From Oceanobacillus_B kapialis (GTDB lineage Bacteria; Bacillota; Bacilli; Bacillales; Amphibacillaceae): DNA of 64,000 bases. The stretch lies in assembly GCF_042685265.1 (NCBI RefSeq), contig NZ_JBHUMX010000045.1. One strand, 5' to 3'. Under the pieces are notes generated by a model. It worked only from the letters and a program-made list of their open reading frames with translations. It had not been told where the DNA came from and searched no databases. Below, one piece after another: positions 1 to 7,795 of this stretch. The stretch's first letter is position 1; each line of letters begins with the position of its first letter. Made by a program: the position numbers and the translations under genes.

Positions 1-198
1 TAACCCCCCTCTACCAACATAGGGGATAAGCTTTCCTTTTACAGTAAGGGGAATACTGGAATCAACCTTCATACCTGGTTTATCAAGTCTTTCCTGTTCG
101 GAATAGACTAATCCAGCCATAATTACACGTTTCGCCTTTTCTCTTGATTCAATTAGATTTCGTTCAACTAACAATATGTCAAGTCTTGTTTTTGTCAT
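1..198 (-). CDS. tlyA: TlyA family RNA methyltransferase/hemolysin, N-terminal part (cut by window edge)
   Basis: Only the first 66 codons are inside the window; the gene runs off the left edge. The visible N-terminus begins MTKTRLDILLVERNL and continues with REKAKRVIMAGLVY and a VGRGGL stretch, the S4-like RNA-binding domain of the TlyA/YqxC family (2'-O-ribose methyltransferases of rRNA; the B. subtilis homologue is yqxC). The catalytic domain is outside the window. The ATG overlaps the oapA stop by four bases (ATGA), so the two genes are probably translationally coupled. In B. subtilis dxs lies directly upstream of this gene; here oapA does. Confidence 0.88.
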   Translation of the reverse strand, partial: MTKTRLDILLVERNLIESREKAKRVIMAGLVYSEQERLDKPGMKVDSSIPLTVKGKLIPYVGRGGL

Positions 199-809
199 CG
201 TGTCTGTCCTTTATTACGTGTCTTATTTTTTGAAGAGGAGTTAGAAAAAATTGTAATCTTAAGCTTATCTTCGAGCAATGCTATTATTTTTCCGGCGAAA
301 AAGATAATCCTAGTGGAAGCGTTAATTCCAAAATACTTCCCTAACGCTTTACCTCCAACCGTCAGGGCTGCTACGATACTTGTTAGCACAACAGAGAGCA
401 CGAGTTGAAGGGTAGACCCTTCTCCTTCTCCAAATAAATTGGCAATTTGAAGTACCACAATTGCGGAAGCAGTCCCACTAACAATACCCGATATATCTCC
501 AATTACATCATTACAAAAACTAGCGAAGCGATCCGCATTTCTTACGATCATAACAGCTTCTTTTGCTCCTGTTACCCTTTCGGCAGCCATCGCATGGAAT
601 GGGGTCTCATCGGCAGCGGTTGCTGCAATTCCCATCATATCAAATAAAATACCAATTAACACAATGAGTAGAACAATTAGTAGCCCTACGATCCATATTA
701 CGCCACCTAATATGGAAGAAGAAATAATTGAAAAAATAGCCGCTAGCACAAAAGTGATAACGGCAATAGTTAAACTAAACTTTAAAGAACGTTTTATATT
801 GGGGTTCAT
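195..809 (-). CDS. oapA: OapA, OLE RNA-associated membrane protein (DUF21/CNNM-like membrane domain)
   Basis: A 204-residue membrane protein. The first hydrophobic pair spans about residues 12-60 and a second about 108-155. Between them lies a stretch like the signature loop of DUF21/CNNM (CorB-type) Mg transport proteins (AATAADETPFHAMAAERVTG, then GAKEAV and NADRF). The CBS and CorC domains of full-length CorB are absent. The C-terminus is short and basic. It lies 32 bases downstream of the OLE RNA gene and is translated from an AGAGGT site. This size, topology and position match OapA, which is known to bind OLE RNA and place it at the membrane in alkaliphilic and anaerobic Firmicutes. Homology to OapA is inferred from context plus sequence character; the DUF21 resemblance is direct. 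Confidence 0.82.
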   Translation of the reverse strand: MNPNIKRSLKFSLTIAVITFVLAAIFSIISSSILGGVIWIVGLLIVLLIVLIGILFDMMGIAATAADETPFHAMAAERVTGAKEAVMIVRNADRFASFCNDVIGDISGIVSGTASAIVVLQIANLFGEGEGSTLQLVLSVVLTSIVAALTVGGKALGKYFGINASTRIIFFAGKIIALLEDKLKITIFSNSSSKNKTRNKGQTR

Positions 810-841
810 TTCATACCTCTATTTAGTAATAATTATGTATC

Positions 842-1443
842 AAGGAATGGTCGTTTAAAAGGTAAAAACTGCGGCTTAGGTCCAGTAGGTTTTCCCAGAT
901 AACTACCCCATGTTGCCATGTAGGCGGTTCCCCTTTAAAGCTATCTTAGCTTTGTCACCAATAGCTAGACTGGATTACCACTTAGTCCGCACTATAATCC
1001 CTTTTAAAAGTCTTCGAACAGTCTAGGAGATTTCCTCAACAGCCCTTAACCGCTCCCTAGCCTCTTTTGCAATGCCGATTTCATAGAGATGAAAACAGTC
1101 AAACCAGTGGCCATCTGATTCGCTATTTGTGACTCTAATCCCCTCGAACATCACTCAAGGCAGGCTACGCTGCAAATAAGGTGTCCCTAACTTTATTATG
1201 CAGGTTCATACCCCAGTCCATAATAGCCCCTAGGCTTAGTTGCTACTACAGAGATGGGCCTCCGCGGTAATCGGGTCAACGCCCACATGCCTTTGTGGAT
1301 CGCCCAAAAACCTTAACTCCCAGCATAAACCCAAGGCTGGGCGCCTCAAGCCTACACAAGGAACTTCATCGATGTGCCCTTTGGCGAATTTTTAGGCCCG
1401 CCTTCAGAAACGGAGGACTGACTAGAATACTGCACCATTCCTT
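842..1443 (-). ncRNA. ole: OLE RNA (ornate, large, extremophilic RNA), about 602 nt
   Basis: Between ispA and oapA is about 680 bp with no plausible gene but strong signs of a structured RNA. The two ends are perfectly complementary over 10 bases (AAGGAATGGT at the RNA 5' end, 1434-1443, and ACCATTCCTT at the 3' end, 842-851) and would close the molecule at 602 nt. Local GC content is higher than in the flanking DNA. Many short complementary segments are visible, for example CTCCG/CGGAG-type pairs. OLE RNAs are known to be about 600 nt, to lie in isoprenoid operons next to ispA or dxs, and to sit immediately upstream of oapA. Length, neighbours, strand and partner gene all fit. I could not run a covariance model, so the family call rests on context plus the terminal pairing. 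Confidence 0.85.
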
Positions 1444-1453
1444 TTGTATTTTT

Positions 1454-1462
1454 ATTATAGCA
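1454..1462 (-). promoter_or_regulatory. Extended -10 promoter for the OLE RNA
   Basis: On the minus strand a perfect TATAAT (1454-1459) is preceded by TGC (1460-1462), an extended -10 element. It lies 10 bases upstream of the inferred RNA 5' end at 1443, so initiation would fall at about 1443-1447. A weak -35-like TGGAAA lies 17 bases further upstream. This suggests OLE RNA is made from its own promoter as well as by read-through from ispA. Confidence 0.6.
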
Positions 1463-1486
1463 TATTCCTTATCATTTTTCCATTTT

Positions 1487-2368
1487 TTAATGATCACGAT
1501 TACTGAAATAATCAGTTAGTTCCATGAGGATGGACCCTTCAGCACCAGCGTGCTCTAGCGCTTTTTTTGCTTCGGCAACGTATTGGTTTTTTCGAGCTTG
1601 AGCACCGTCTAATCCAAGTAATTTAGGGTATGTGCTTTTTTGATTTTCTTCATCACTACCTACCGGCTTTCCAAGCTTTTCTTGGTCGCCTGTTACATCA
1701 AGTATGTCATCCTGTACTTGGAAAATCAGCCCTAGATAATATGCGAATTTCTCCAGTGCAGCTAATTGTTTGGCATCAGCGCCTGCAATATATGCCCCCG
1801 CATAAACCGCAAATCGCACTAACTCTCCAGTCTTTAGTGTGTGGATACGTTCTAATTCCTCAAGAGTTACGGGGCGGTCTTCTGCTTCCATGTCCAGCAA
1901 TTGTCCACCTACCATTCCAGAAGGACCACTGACCTTTGCAAGCATCCTACTAAGGTGGTACCTTTGTTCATCGGTGAGACCTGCTTCTCCTCCTACAATT
2001 TCGAAACTATATGTAAGGAGCGCATCTCCAGCAAGGATCGCAGTTGCTTCGTCAAAGATTTTATGATTGGTTGGTTTTCCCCTTCGGAAATCATCATTAT
2101 CCATTGAAGGAAGATCATCATGTATGAGTGAGTAGGTATGAATCATTTCGAGCGCTACAGCAGTCGGAAATACTTCTTCCTTCCGTTGTCCAAAAGCCTC
2201 ATAGCTTGCAATGAGCAGGATCGGCCTTAGTCTTTTCCCACCTGCTTCAACGGAGTATAGCATCGATTTTTTTAGTATTTCTGGAATATCCAATTTAGTA
2301 AGCTGGTTTTTAAGTTCTTGCTGAACCAGTTCTTTTTTTTCTTGGATATATGCCTTTAAATCGGTCAA
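1487..2368 (-). CDS. ispA: Farnesyl diphosphate synthase (geranyltranstransferase)
   Basis: A 293-residue all-helical prenyl transferase making farnesyl diphosphate from isopentenyl and dimethylallyl diphosphate for undecaprenyl and menaquinone precursors. The first aspartate-rich motif is seen at about residues 87-93 (HDDLPSMDNDD, with DDxxxxD spacing typical of bacterial FPP synthases) and the second as FQVQDDILD at about 215-223. The GGKRLRP motif near residue 43 binds the isopentenyl substrate. The start is TTG at 2368, with GGGGGAAG seven bases upstream; that site lies over the last codons of xseB, so the genes are tightly coupled. Length is normal. Confidence 0.95.
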   Translation of the reverse strand: MTDLKAYIQEKKELVQQELKNQLTKLDIPEILKKSMLYSVEAGGKRLRPILLIASYEAFGQRKEEVFPTAVALEMIHTYSLIHDDLPSMDNDDFRRGKPTNHKIFDEATAILAGDALLTYSFEIVGGEAGLTDEQRYHLSRMLAKVSGPSGMVGGQLLDMEAEDRPVTLEELERIHTLKTGELVRFAVYAGAYIAGADAKQLAALEKFAYYLGLIFQVQDDILDVTGDQEKLGKPVGSDEENQKSTYPKLLGLDGAQARKNQYVAEAKKALEHAGAEGSILMELTDYFSNRDH

Positions 2369-2370
2369 GG

Positions 2371-2604
2371 TTACTCTTCCCCCTCTATTTGAAAAGGCTC
2401 TAAATCTCCTTGTTCATTCATAATGTTTGTCATTTTCTCTTGAACATTTTTTAGTTTATCATTACAAATTTTTGACAGCTTCATCCCATCTTGGTAGTAG
2501 GAAATTGCTTTTTCTAATGGAACATCACCTTCTTCTAATTTTTCCACTATTGTTTCCAATTCCTTCATCGCCTCTTCAAACGAAAGCTCTTGTTTATCAC
2601 TCAT
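2371..2604 (-). CDS. xseB: Exodeoxyribonuclease VII small subunit
   Basis: A 77-residue acidic helical protein (SFEEAMKELETIVEKLEEGDVPLEKAI) with the family signature; it binds XseA to form the single-strand-specific nuclease that degrades ssDNA to oligonucleotides. The longest frame begins at 2619, but the ATG at 2604 is preceded by GAGGAAAAT and gives the usual N-terminus MSDKQE, so I chose it. It overlaps the end of xseA by 8 bases and ends 2 bases before the ispA start. Confidence 0.93.
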   Translation of the reverse strand: MSDKQELSFEEAMKELETIVEKLEEGDVPLEKAISYYQDGMKLSKICNDKLKNVQEKMTNIMNEQGDLEPFQIEGEE

Positions 2605-3946
2605 TATTTTCCTCCTCAATTTCTTGCACTTGACAGTTTAGCTTGCCATCAGCCAGCCTTACTTGAATAATATCTTGCTTTTCTACATCTGTAACGGACT
2701 TAATTAAATCTCCCGCTGTATTATAAGGTAACGAAAATCCGCGCTTCATCGTCTCTAATGGATTAAGTAACGTTAGCTTATCAAGCAGTCTATTCCACTC
2801 TGTTGATTTATTCTGTAAGAGTTGGGACATATATGTGTTCTGGCTCTTTGTTAAGTCGGTTAAACGGTCGCTTGCAAGTTTTATTTTTTCCTTTGGATGC
2901 TGAAGCGTAATCCGATTATGTAGGTTGCGATAACTCTCCTGGAAATTTCTAATTTGGTATGATAACCCTTTTGTCAACGACTCTACTGCTGAATCTAACG
3001 CCTGTTCCTTTTGTTTCACAAGTTGCTCTGGATATTTAAAAGCATACGATTGTCTTAGTTGTTTAAGTCTATTTCGATGTGTAATTAGCAATCTTTCAAG
3101 CTCTCTTTGTACAGTACGCTTATTTTTCCTGATAGTTTCGTGCAGTTCTTCTTGTGATTGCACTGCGATTTCACCTGCTGCGGTTGGTGTAGGGGCACGT
3201 AAGTCAGCAACAAAGTCACTAATGGTCGTATCTGTTTCATGACCAACTGCCGATATAATAGGTATCTTTGATTGAAAGATCGCTTCAGCTACTACTTCTT
3301 CATTAAAAGACCAGAGCTCTTCTATCGAGCCCCCACCTCTTCCAACGATAAGCAGATCAAAGTCTGAATGATTATTTGCCATCGCAATTGCGTCCGCAAC
3401 AGACCTTGGCGCATTAGGTCCTTGCACCAATACCGGGATAACAGTTAATTCAACAATTGGATACCTTCTTTTAATGGTTGTAATAATATCCCTTACTGCC
3501 GCTCCGGTTGGGGACGTAATAATACCAATTCGTTGTGGGAAAGAAGGCAATGTTTTTTTGTACTTTGCATCAAAGTATCCTTGCTTACTCAATTTTTCTT
3601 TTAATTGTTCATAAGCAAGGTATAATGCTCCAATCCCATCCGGTTCCATTTGCTGAATATATAGCTGGTATTGCCCGTGTGCTTCGTAAACGCTAATTTC
3701 ACCTCTAATTAAAACATTCATCCCGTTCTCAGGTCTGAATTTTAAATACCTATTACTTCCTGCAAACATCACAGCCTGCATTCTCGCTTGTTCATCTTTA
3801 ATAGTCATATACATGTGACCACGACTATGCTGTTTAAAATTGGAGATTTCTCCCTTTAACGAAATGTTTCGCAAGTGAGGGTCTGTATCCATTTTCCGCT
3901 TTAAATACCTTGTTAACGCTGTTACTGTTAAATACTTGTCCTTCAC
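2597..3946 (-). CDS. xseA: Exodeoxyribonuclease VII large subunit
   Basis: 449 residues, the normal length. An N-terminal OB-fold (about residues 5-100, including the GEISNF and RGHMYMTIKD segments) is followed by the catalytic domain (GIITSPTGAAVRDI near 140, VGRGGGSIEELWSFN near 202-216, SAVGHETDTTISD near 232-244) and a long coiled coil from about 265 to 400 that binds XseB subunits. Its ATG overlaps the folD stop by four bases, placing xseA in the folD-xseA-xseB-ispA unit. Confidence 0.96.
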   Translation of the reverse strand: MKDKYLTVTALTRYLKRKMDTDPHLRNISLKGEISNFKQHSRGHMYMTIKDEQARMQAVMFAGSNRYLKFRPENGMNVLIRGEISVYEAHGQYQLYIQQMEPDGIGALYLAYEQLKEKLSKQGYFDAKYKKTLPSFPQRIGIITSPTGAAVRDIITTIKRRYPIVELTVIPVLVQGPNAPRSVADAIAMANNHSDFDLLIVGRGGGSIEELWSFNEEVVAEAIFQSKIPIISAVGHETDTTISDFVADLRAPTPTAAGEIAVQSQEELHETIRKNKRTVQRELERLLITHRNRLKQLRQSYAFKYPEQLVKQKEQALDSAVESLTKGLSYQIRNFQESYRNLHNRITLQHPKEKIKLASDRLTDLTKSQNTYMSQLLQNKSTEWNRLLDKLTLLNPLETMKRGFSLPYNTAGDLIKSVTDVEKQDIIQVRLADGKLNCQVQEIEEENNE

Positions 3947-4797
3947 GAATTTTCCAGTCCTTTAGCTGCCTTAATCGTGTTCTCAAGCAACATCGTAATT
4001 GTCATGGGACCAACCCCACGTGGAACGGGTGTAATAAAAGATGCTTTCTCTTTTGCTTCATTGAAGTCAACATCTCCAGTAAGGGAACCATCTTCTAAGC
4101 GATTAATTCCAACATCTACTACTACAGCCCCGTCCTTTATATGCTCTGCTCGAATTGCATTGACTTTACCGACAGCAGCGATGAGGATATCAGCTTGCTT
4201 TGTTATTTGCGCTAAATTCTTTGTTTTGGAATGGCAATATGTAACGGTAGCATTTTCATTTAGGAGTAATTGTCCAACTGGTTTACCAACAATGTTACTT
4301 CTCCCAACAACTACTGCATGTTTTCCGGCAATCGAAATATCCTTTGATTTAAGCATCGTGATGATGCCATATGGAGTACATGGCAAAAAGGCATCTTCCC
4401 CTGTCATCATACGACCAATATTGATTGGATGAAAACCATCTACATCCTTGGTGTAGGAAATTGTATCAATAACCTTTTGCTCTCGGATTTGTTCTGGTAA
4501 TGGTAATTGTACAAGAATGCCGTGAACGGTAGGATCCTCATTAAGTTTCTCAATTTGCTGCAGCAAATTGGCTTCAGTCGTGTCATGATTCATTTCAATT
4601 ACGTCGGAAAGAATTCCTGTCTCTTTGCAAGCTTTCTTTTTACCATTAACATAACTTTTGGAAGCAGGATTGTCTCCAACCAAAATAACACTTAGCTTTG
4701 GGAAAACACCTTGATTATTCAGCTCTGTTACCTTCTGTTTCATTTGCTGTCTCAATTCTTGTGCTAAATCTCTTCCGCTTATAATTTCTGCAGCCAT
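3943..4797 (-). CDS. folD: Bifunctional methylenetetrahydrofolate dehydrogenase/cyclohydrolase
   Basis: 284 residues. FolD interconverts 5,10-methylene-THF and 10-formyl-THF using NADP, supplying one-carbon units to purine and formyl-Met synthesis. The catalytic tyrosine/lysine motif is seen in SYVNGKKKACKETG (about residues 48-61), the proline-rich folate motif in LPCTPYG near 140, and the NADP-binding loop in GRSNIVGKPVGQLL near 165; the C-terminal PRGVGPMTITMLL signature is intact. The product links functionally to yqgN and the gcv genes elsewhere in the window. Confidence 0.97.
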   Translation of the reverse strand: MAAEIISGRDLAQELRQQMKQKVTELNNQGVFPKLSVILVGDNPASKSYVNGKKKACKETGILSDVIEMNHDTTEANLLQQIEKLNEDPTVHGILVQLPLPEQIREQKVIDTISYTKDVDGFHPINIGRMMTGEDAFLPCTPYGIITMLKSKDISIAGKHAVVVGRSNIVGKPVGQLLLNENATVTYCHSKTKNLAQITKQADILIAAVGKVNAIRAEHIKDGAVVVDVGINRLEDGSLTGDVDFNEAKEKASFITPVPRGVGPMTITMLLENTIKAAKGLENS

Positions 4798-4813
4798 TGA
4801 ATACTTCCCCTTT

Positions 4814-5194
4814 TTATTTATTTAATTTAGATAGTACACCATTAATAAATTTACCTGATTTATCATCCCCGTATGTGTTAGCTAACTCAACGGCTTCATT
4901 GATAGACACATTAACTGGAATGTCTTCAAGATACTTCATTTCAAATGCAGCAATACGCATAATGGTTTTTTCAACAGAAGCAATTCGCTGCAAACTCCAG
5001 TTCTCCAGATTCTCTGAAATAAGCTGATCTAAATCTGTTTTATGTGATGCAACACCTTCAACGAGCAATGTTAAAAAAGTGCCATTCTCTTCAGATTCAA
5101 GAAATTCAGCAATTGCCTGTTTTGGTTCATTATCGTTAATATCTAATTGGAAAAGTATTTGAAATGCTTTTTCCCTTGCTGCATGTCTATTCAT
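4814..5194 (-). CDS. nusB: Transcription antitermination factor NusB
   Basis: 126 residues, all helical. The N-terminal RHAAREKAFQILFQLD arginine-rich segment binds boxA RNA, and the C-terminal NVSINEAVELANTYGDDKSGKFINGVL signature is complete. NusB works with S10 in rRNA antitermination. It is the first gene of the nusB-folD-xseA-xseB-ispA unit, after the terminator that ends the acc operon. Confidence 0.96.
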   Translation of the reverse strand: MNRHAAREKAFQILFQLDINDNEPKQAIAEFLESEENGTFLTLLVEGVASHKTDLDQLISENLENWSLQRIASVEKTIMRIAAFEMKYLEDIPVNVSINEAVELANTYGDDKSGKFINGVLSKLNK

Positions 5195-5293
5195 TCTAAA
5201 TTAGCTCCTTTTATCCTTATCTTCTACAAATCATAACATGATTAAAATACCAATGCTAGAAACAAACAAATAATCCGTTTCCCAGCAGTATTT

Positions 5294-5334
5294 AAAAAAA
5301 GCAGGACCAGAAAAAGTTCCTTTCTGATCCTGCT
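5294..5334 (-). terminator. Intrinsic terminator of the accB-accC-yqhY unit
   Basis: Just after the yqhY stop (minus strand), AGCAGGATCAGAAA pairs with TTTCTGGTCCTGCT around a short loop, with one G-T pair, and is followed by seven T residues (5294-5300). Confidence 0.85.
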
Positions 5335-5346
5335 CAAAACGTTCTT

Positions 5347-5745
5347 TTATTCTCCAATTTGGTCATGCTCATCTTTAACATCCATCTGGATGCCAACAAC
5401 ATGAATATTAATTTCATCAATCTCTAATGCTGTCATATTCATTAGTGCCTGACGAATGTTTGTCTGTATATTTTGAGCAACCTGGGGTATAGAAATACCA
5501 AAATTTAGGATTACATATAGATCGATCAATATGCCTGTTTCTGTTAATTCTACTTTAACACCTTTACTGTGGGCCTTTTTCCCAAAACGTTCCGCTACTC
5601 CTGTGGCGAAATTGCCCCGCATTGCGTAAAGTCCTTCCGTTTCGGCCGCTGCTATCCCAGCAATTACTTCAATTACTTCAGGTGCTATTTCTACACCTCC
5701 AAGACTCGTATCATCACTTACGTTTAACAAAGGCTGTTCACTCAT
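5347..5745 (-). CDS. yqhY: Asp23/Gls24 family protein YqhY
   Basis: 132 residues of the Asp23/DUF322 family (GGVEIAPEVIEVIAGIAAAETEGLYAM at the N-terminus, VDLYVILNFG-like core). There is no membrane segment. In B. subtilis yqhY is co-transcribed with accB and accC and its loss perturbs acetyl-CoA carboxylase; the same linkage here, 24 bases after accC, supports a role tied to fatty-acid synthesis. The precise molecular function is unknown. Confidence 0.9.
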   Translation of the reverse strand: MSEQPLLNVSDDTSLGGVEIAPEVIEVIAGIAAAETEGLYAMRGNFATGVAERFGKKAHSKGVKVELTETGILIDLYVILNFGISIPQVAQNIQTNIRQALMNMTALEIDEINIHVVGIQMDVKDEHDQIGE

Positions 5746-5769
5746 CGTCTCACCACTCCTTTATTAATC

Positions 5770-7134
5770 TTACTTTTCTTCACCCTTTTCAAGAATAGGG
5801 TGATCCTCAAGAAACTTCGTATTAAAGTCTCCATTTACAAATACTTCATGCTCCATTAGTTGACGATGAAAAGGAATTGTTGTTTTGACACCTTCAATTA
5901 CAAATTCATCAAGCGCTCTTCTCATACGGTCAACCGCTTCTTCTCTTGTTGCTCCAAATGTAATTAATTTAGCAATCATGGAATCATAATATGGTGGTAT
6001 ATAGTACCCAGGATATGCAGCAGAATCCACCCGTACACCTAATCCGCCTGGTGTTAAATACATATTAATTTCTCCTGCAGACGGCATGAAGTTCTTAAAC
6101 GGATCCTCTGCATTAATTCTACATTCCATTGCCCAGCCATTAAACTGAATGTCTTCTTGTTGGAACGATAACTCTTCGTTATTCGCAATATTAATCTGTT
6201 CTTTAATGAGATCGACCCCTGTTACTTGTTCTGTCACAGGGTGTTCTACCTGGATTCTTGTATTCATTTCCATAAAGTAAAATTCTTGGCTTTTTCTATC
6301 AAAGATATATTCAATAGTCCCAGCACCTTCATAATTAACAGCCAAAGCTGCTTTTACAGAAGCTTCACCCATTTTCTTACGTATTTCCTCAGTTAAAGCT
6401 GGAGATGGAGTTTCTTCCACCAATTTCTGAAGGCGTCGCTGAATGGAACAGTCTCTCTCCCCTAAGTGTACTACATTTCCGTGTCGGTCTGCCAACACTT
6501 GTATTTCAACATGACGAAAATCTTCAATATACTTTTCAAGATACACACCAGGGTTCCCAAAAGCAGTTTCTGCTTCATTCTGAGTGATTTGTATTCCTTT
6601 AACTAACTCTTCTTCAGTACGGGCGACACGTATTCCTTTTCCGCCGCCACCCGCTGTTGCTTTAATGATAATAGGATAACCAATTTCTAATGCTAGTTCT
6701 TTGGCTTGTTCCTCATTTTCAATTATACCATCCGACCCAGGAACGATAGGAACGTTTGCTTGCTTCATCGTCTCTCTTGCAACATCTTTGATGCCCATTT
6801 TTTGAATGGCCTCAGGTGTTGGACCAACAAAGGTTATATTGCAAGCTCTACATATCTCTGCAAAGTCAGCATTTTCTGCCAGGAAACCATATCCTGGATG
6901 GATAGCATCTACTTTAGTGGATGTCGCCACACTCATAATATTAGTGAAATTTAAGTAGCTGTCCTTAGATAAGGTAGGCCCTATACAGTACGCTTCGTCA
7001 GCCATTTGCACATGTAATGCTTCCTTATCCGCTTCGGAGTACACAGCGATCGTTTCAATGCCCATCTCTTTACAAGCACGAATAATTCGAACCGCTATTT
7101 CCCCTCTATTAGCAATTAGTAATCTTTTAATCAC
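5770..7134 (-). CDS. accC: Acetyl-CoA carboxylase, biotin carboxylase subunit
   Basis: 454 residues. AccC carboxylates the biotin carried on AccB using ATP and bicarbonate, the first step of malonyl-CoA and fatty-acid synthesis. The N-terminal pre-ATP-grasp domain starts IKRLLIANRGEIAVRIIRAC; the glycine-rich ATP loop is TAGGGGKGIRVA (about residues 159-170), and the catalytic MNTRIQVEHPVTEQVTG is near 289-305. The order accB-accC-yqhY and 13-base spacing from accB indicate one operon, probably controlled by the FapR-like site in front of accB. Confidence 0.97.
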   Translation of the reverse strand: MIKRLLIANRGEIAVRIIRACKEMGIETIAVYSEADKEALHVQMADEAYCIGPTLSKDSYLNFTNIMSVATSTKVDAIHPGYGFLAENADFAEICRACNITFVGPTPEAIQKMGIKDVARETMKQANVPIVPGSDGIIENEEQAKELALEIGYPIIIKATAGGGGKGIRVARTEEELVKGIQITQNEAETAFGNPGVYLEKYIEDFRHVEIQVLADRHGNVVHLGERDCSIQRRLQKLVEETPSPALTEEIRKKMGEASVKAALAVNYEGAGTIEYIFDRKSQEFYFMEMNTRIQVEHPVTEQVTGVDLIKEQINIANNEELSFQQEDIQFNGWAMECRINAEDPFKNFMPSAGEINMYLTPGGLGVRVDSAAYPGYYIPPYYDSMIAKLITFGATREEAVDRMRRALDEFVIEGVKTTIPFHRQLMEHEVFVNGDFNTKFLEDHPILEKGEEK

Positions 7135-7147
7135 GTTCTACATCCCC

Positions 7148-7645
7148 TTACTTTGTGGCTACTCTAAACAATGGTTGTCCGTATTCTACTAATTCGCCAT
7201 TAGTAACAAGAATTTCCACTATTTCTCCTGTTACTTCAGCTTCTATTTCATTAAATAACTTCATTGCTTCAACAATACAAACAACTGTAGACGCATCTAC
7301 TTTACTGCCAGTTTGTACGAACGGATCGCTTTCTGGCGTAGGAGCCAAATAGAATGTTCCAACCATTGGAGAAACAATTTCATAGTCATAATTTTTACTT
7401 GCGGATTCAGTTTTTGTTGTTTCTGTTTCTGCTGGTGCTTGAGCTGGTGTTGCTTGTTTAGGCTGTTCACTCTCAGTCGTTACTGGTGCAGAAACAGTAG
7501 AGGCTGGCGCTGTCACTACAGGGGCACCATTGCCTTTATTCTTTTTCACTTTTACTTTTGCTCCATTTGTTTCATACGAAAACTCATCAATGGAAGATTC
7601 ATCAATTACCTTTATTAGTTCACGTAATTCTTCTACCTTTAACAT
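7148..7645 (-). CDS. accB: Acetyl-CoA carboxylase, biotin carboxyl carrier protein
   Basis: About 165 residues. The C-terminal biotinyl domain carries the EAMKLFNEIEAE motif with the biotin-accepting lysine; a Pro/Ala/Thr-rich flexible linker (about residues 45-85) joins it to an N-terminal helix MLKVEELRELIKVIDESS. The longest frame starts with GTG at 7657, but that codon directly abuts the AAAGG, while the ATG at 7645 is correctly spaced from it and gives the usual N-terminus. Confidence 0.95.
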   Translation of the reverse strand: MLKVEELRELIKVIDESSIDEFSYETNGAKVKVKKNKGNGAPVVTAPASTVSAPVTTESEQPKQATPAQAPAETETTKTESASKNYDYEIVSPMVGTFYLAPTPESDPFVQTGSKVDASTVVCIVEAMKLFNEIEAEVTGEIVEILVTNGELVEYGQPLFRVATK

Positions 7646-7673
7646 ATTTACAGGCACCCTTTCGTTGTTAACT

Positions 7674-7690
7674 TTATTATTAGGTACTAA
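7674..7690 (-). promoter_or_regulatory. FapR-like operator in front of accB
   Basis: On the minus strand TTAGTACCTAATAATAA matches 15 of 17 positions of the FapR box as I know it (TTAGTACCTGATACTAA). It lies between the promoter and the accB start, where FapR would block transcription when malonyl-CoA is low. Recognition is by eye; FapR itself is not in the window. Confidence 0.6.
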
Positions 7691-7704
7691 TAACTCCTCT
7701 TAAT

Positions 7705-7734
7705 ATAGTACGACAAATGTATGGGAAACATCAA
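7705..7734 (-). promoter_or_regulatory. Probable SigA promoter of the acc operon
   Basis: Minus strand: TTGATG (7729-7734), 18 bases, TACTAT (7705-7710). Each hexamer matches four of six consensus bases. The start point would fall at about 7698, immediately ahead of the FapR-like box. Confidence 0.45.
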
Positions 7735-7795
7735 GGTTATTCCATTATCTCCTAAGTAGGAGTATTTTAAATACGTTCATATAACCTTCGTATTC

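Noticed and set aside
1295..1519. Plus-strand open frame inside the OLE region
   Set aside because: No ribosome site, antisense to a structured RNA, and ends in the ispA gene.
3977..4432. 151-codon plus-strand frame opposite folD
   Set aside because: Antisense shadow of a complete, conserved gene with no start signal.
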